Shown here: positions 63,069-64,000 of the stretch, piece after piece | Layout: each line of letters opens with the position of its first letter | Numbering within the stretch: position 1 is the first letter of the stretch | DNA from: Nemania diffusa | Lineage: Eukaryota > Ascomycota > Sordariomycetes > Xylariales > Xylariaceae | Direction of reading: 5' to 3' | Length of the DNA stretch: 64,000 nucleotides | NCBI GenBank assembly: GCA_038501195.1 | Contig: JBBPUQ010000011.1 | Span: 2,326,001 to 2,390,000 of the forward strand | Program-made: the position numbers and the translations under genes | Notes under the pieces: model-generated | What the model was told of the DNA's origin: nothing | What the model saw: the letters and a program-made list of their open reading frames with translations, nothing else | Database searches by the model: none

Positions 63069-64000
63069 TCATAACCTACTATTCAACAGGTTGTGCCCGC
63101 ACCCCGCCCCGCCCACCGCCCGACACGCCTCCCGCCCCCTGTTTACGCCCCGCGTCTCCCAGACGCCGTGCGTCGGTTCGACGCAGCGCTTCTGGTGGCA
63201 CCGGTGGCTGTATTCAATTTGCCCAATGGGCGGTGGCTGGTTCGCACGGGCGCACCACGTAATGTGGTACGCCGCGGCCTGGAACTGGCGAGGTTGGTTG
63301 TCTCCATCCGCGGGGATGGTCAGGCTGTGCGTTGGGCGGCCGCGGTTTTCCACGGGCCCCAAGGGGGCGAGCAGGCAGGGTGCCGCACCGGCCGCGAGGA
63401 GAGGGGAGGGGGTGGCGGCGGCGGTGATTTTGGCGGCGGCAGAGGCGATCATTTCCGGGCCCGACTTACGTCGGCGCCCGCCGGCGCGAGCTCCCCTTCG
63501 GGCCGGCCCTCCGGCCACCTGCCACAAGGCACGAAGGTTCGCGCCCTGCCGTAGAACGCCTGTTAGCACGTACAAGCAAAAAGCCTAGTCTGCTAAGCTT
63601 GTACGTACGAAAGCAGCGCGCGGCGGCGGCCTGTCCTCGTCTTCTTCATCATCGTCCTCGTCTTCTGCATGAACATGCAGTCAGCAACGACATACAATGA
63701 TAAGCACGAAGAGGTTGGTGGTGACTCACCCTCCCGCTGGGCCTCTTCGGCTGCGGCGGTGCGGGCGTTGGCGGCGGCGGCGTCGTCAGCAGCAGCAGCG
63801 GTGGCGGCCTCGGCGGCGCGCAGGCGGCGGCGAAGCCAGACAATAGTCGTTTCGAGAGATTTCTATATCTTGTGTTAGCTCTGTGCATTATGCCAGTGTG
63901 ATACGGCAGTATAGCATACGATTGACGGCATGACGATACCTGAACACAGGTATCGTCAGTCTCGCCGCCGCGGGCGCTCGTTCGCGAGACGAGCGCCCAG
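63069..64000 (-). CDS. His-Me finger nuclease-domain protein (I-PpoI-like), 5' partial
   Basis: Proposed exons on the minus strand: 63940-64000 (continues beyond the window), 63730-63862, 63605-63664 and 63069-63559. All introns are GT-AG in matching phase (77, 65 and 45 nt). The middle part is Ala/Arg-rich, coiled-coil-like, then acidic (EDEDDDEEDED). The C-terminal ~60 residues carry a zinc-binding His-Me finger: PPIGQIEYSHRCHQKRCVEPTH, WETRGVNRGREAC, GCGH. The putative general base His (SHRC) and metal Asn (VNRG) are 21 residues apart, as in the homing endonuclease I-PpoI. The DNA is very GC-rich beside AT-rich retroelement remnants. The joining of the last two exons is uncertain: a TAG at 63585 would end the upstream part if that intron is not spliced. 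Confidence 0.5.
63931..64000. other. Two adjacent perfect hairpins
   Basis: 63931-63958 is TGACGATACCTG, loop AACA, CAGGTATCGTCA (12-bp stem). About 63972-63998 is GGGCGCTCGT, a 7-nt spacer, then ACGAGCGCCC (10-bp stem). The first hairpin covers the proposed splice donor at 63939 of the partial gene. Confidence 0.75.

Noticed and set aside
63091..63588. Plus-strand frames of 150-165 codons in the GC-rich island
   Set aside because: They are opposite to the His-Me finger frame and have low-complexity Arg/Pro/Gly translations without motifs.

Overview
The window is nuclear DNA of a filamentous ascomycete (Pezizomycotina, most likely a Sordariomycete). The genes are housekeeping genes with fungal orthologues, most introns are short (about 45-100 nt), and the right-hand parts of introns carry CTAAC-like branch points. 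An AT-rich, RIP-like block and degenerate transposon remnants fit the same assignment. The species cannot be named from the sequence.

Layout. 1-4010 is a strongly AT-rich, gene-free block that starts with a degenerate repeat. 4011-63000 is a gene island of sixteen complete genes: ies1 (INO80 subunit, -), ded1 (DEAD-box helicase, -), pre1 (20S proteasome beta, -), rrp9 (U3 snoRNP, +), a P5B ATPase (ypk9, -), nap1 (+), ser33 (serine biosynthesis, +), myo2 (class V myosin, +), fap7/AK6 (+), ham1/ITPase (+), a zinc-finger C78 peptidase (ZUP1-like, -), rhb1/Rheb (-), wapl (cohesin release, -), fur1 (UPRT, +), elf1 (-) and a secreted DUF1996 protein (+). A 980-bp element with long terminal inverted repeats and TA target duplication lies between myo2 and fap7. 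The right edge (61.9-63.0 kb) holds two ~190-bp LTR-like copies facing each other. Next to them is a GC-rich partial gene (63.07-64.0 kb, -) with a His-Me finger (I-PpoI-type) zinc-binding nuclease domain.

The genes do not form a pathway cluster. Functional themes are ribosome biogenesis (rrp9, fap7, ded1), chromatin/transcription (ies1, nap1, elf1, wapl), nucleotide metabolism (ham1, fur1), and growth and trafficking (rhb1, myo2, ypk9).

The most notable observations are in splicing. The rrp9 reading frame closes only if one intron is a [D1,2] stwintron, an intron nested inside the donor of another. The DUF1996 gene probably has a second one with a GC internal donor. pre1 has its start codon split AT|G by an intron, and elf1 has an intron immediately after its ATG. 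ypk9 uses a GC-AG intron. Other observations are the I-PpoI-like nuclease domain at the right edge, and a palindromic TACCTAGGTA motif scattered through nearly all intergenic DNA. All gene models were made by hand translation and splice-site inspection; no database search was run.
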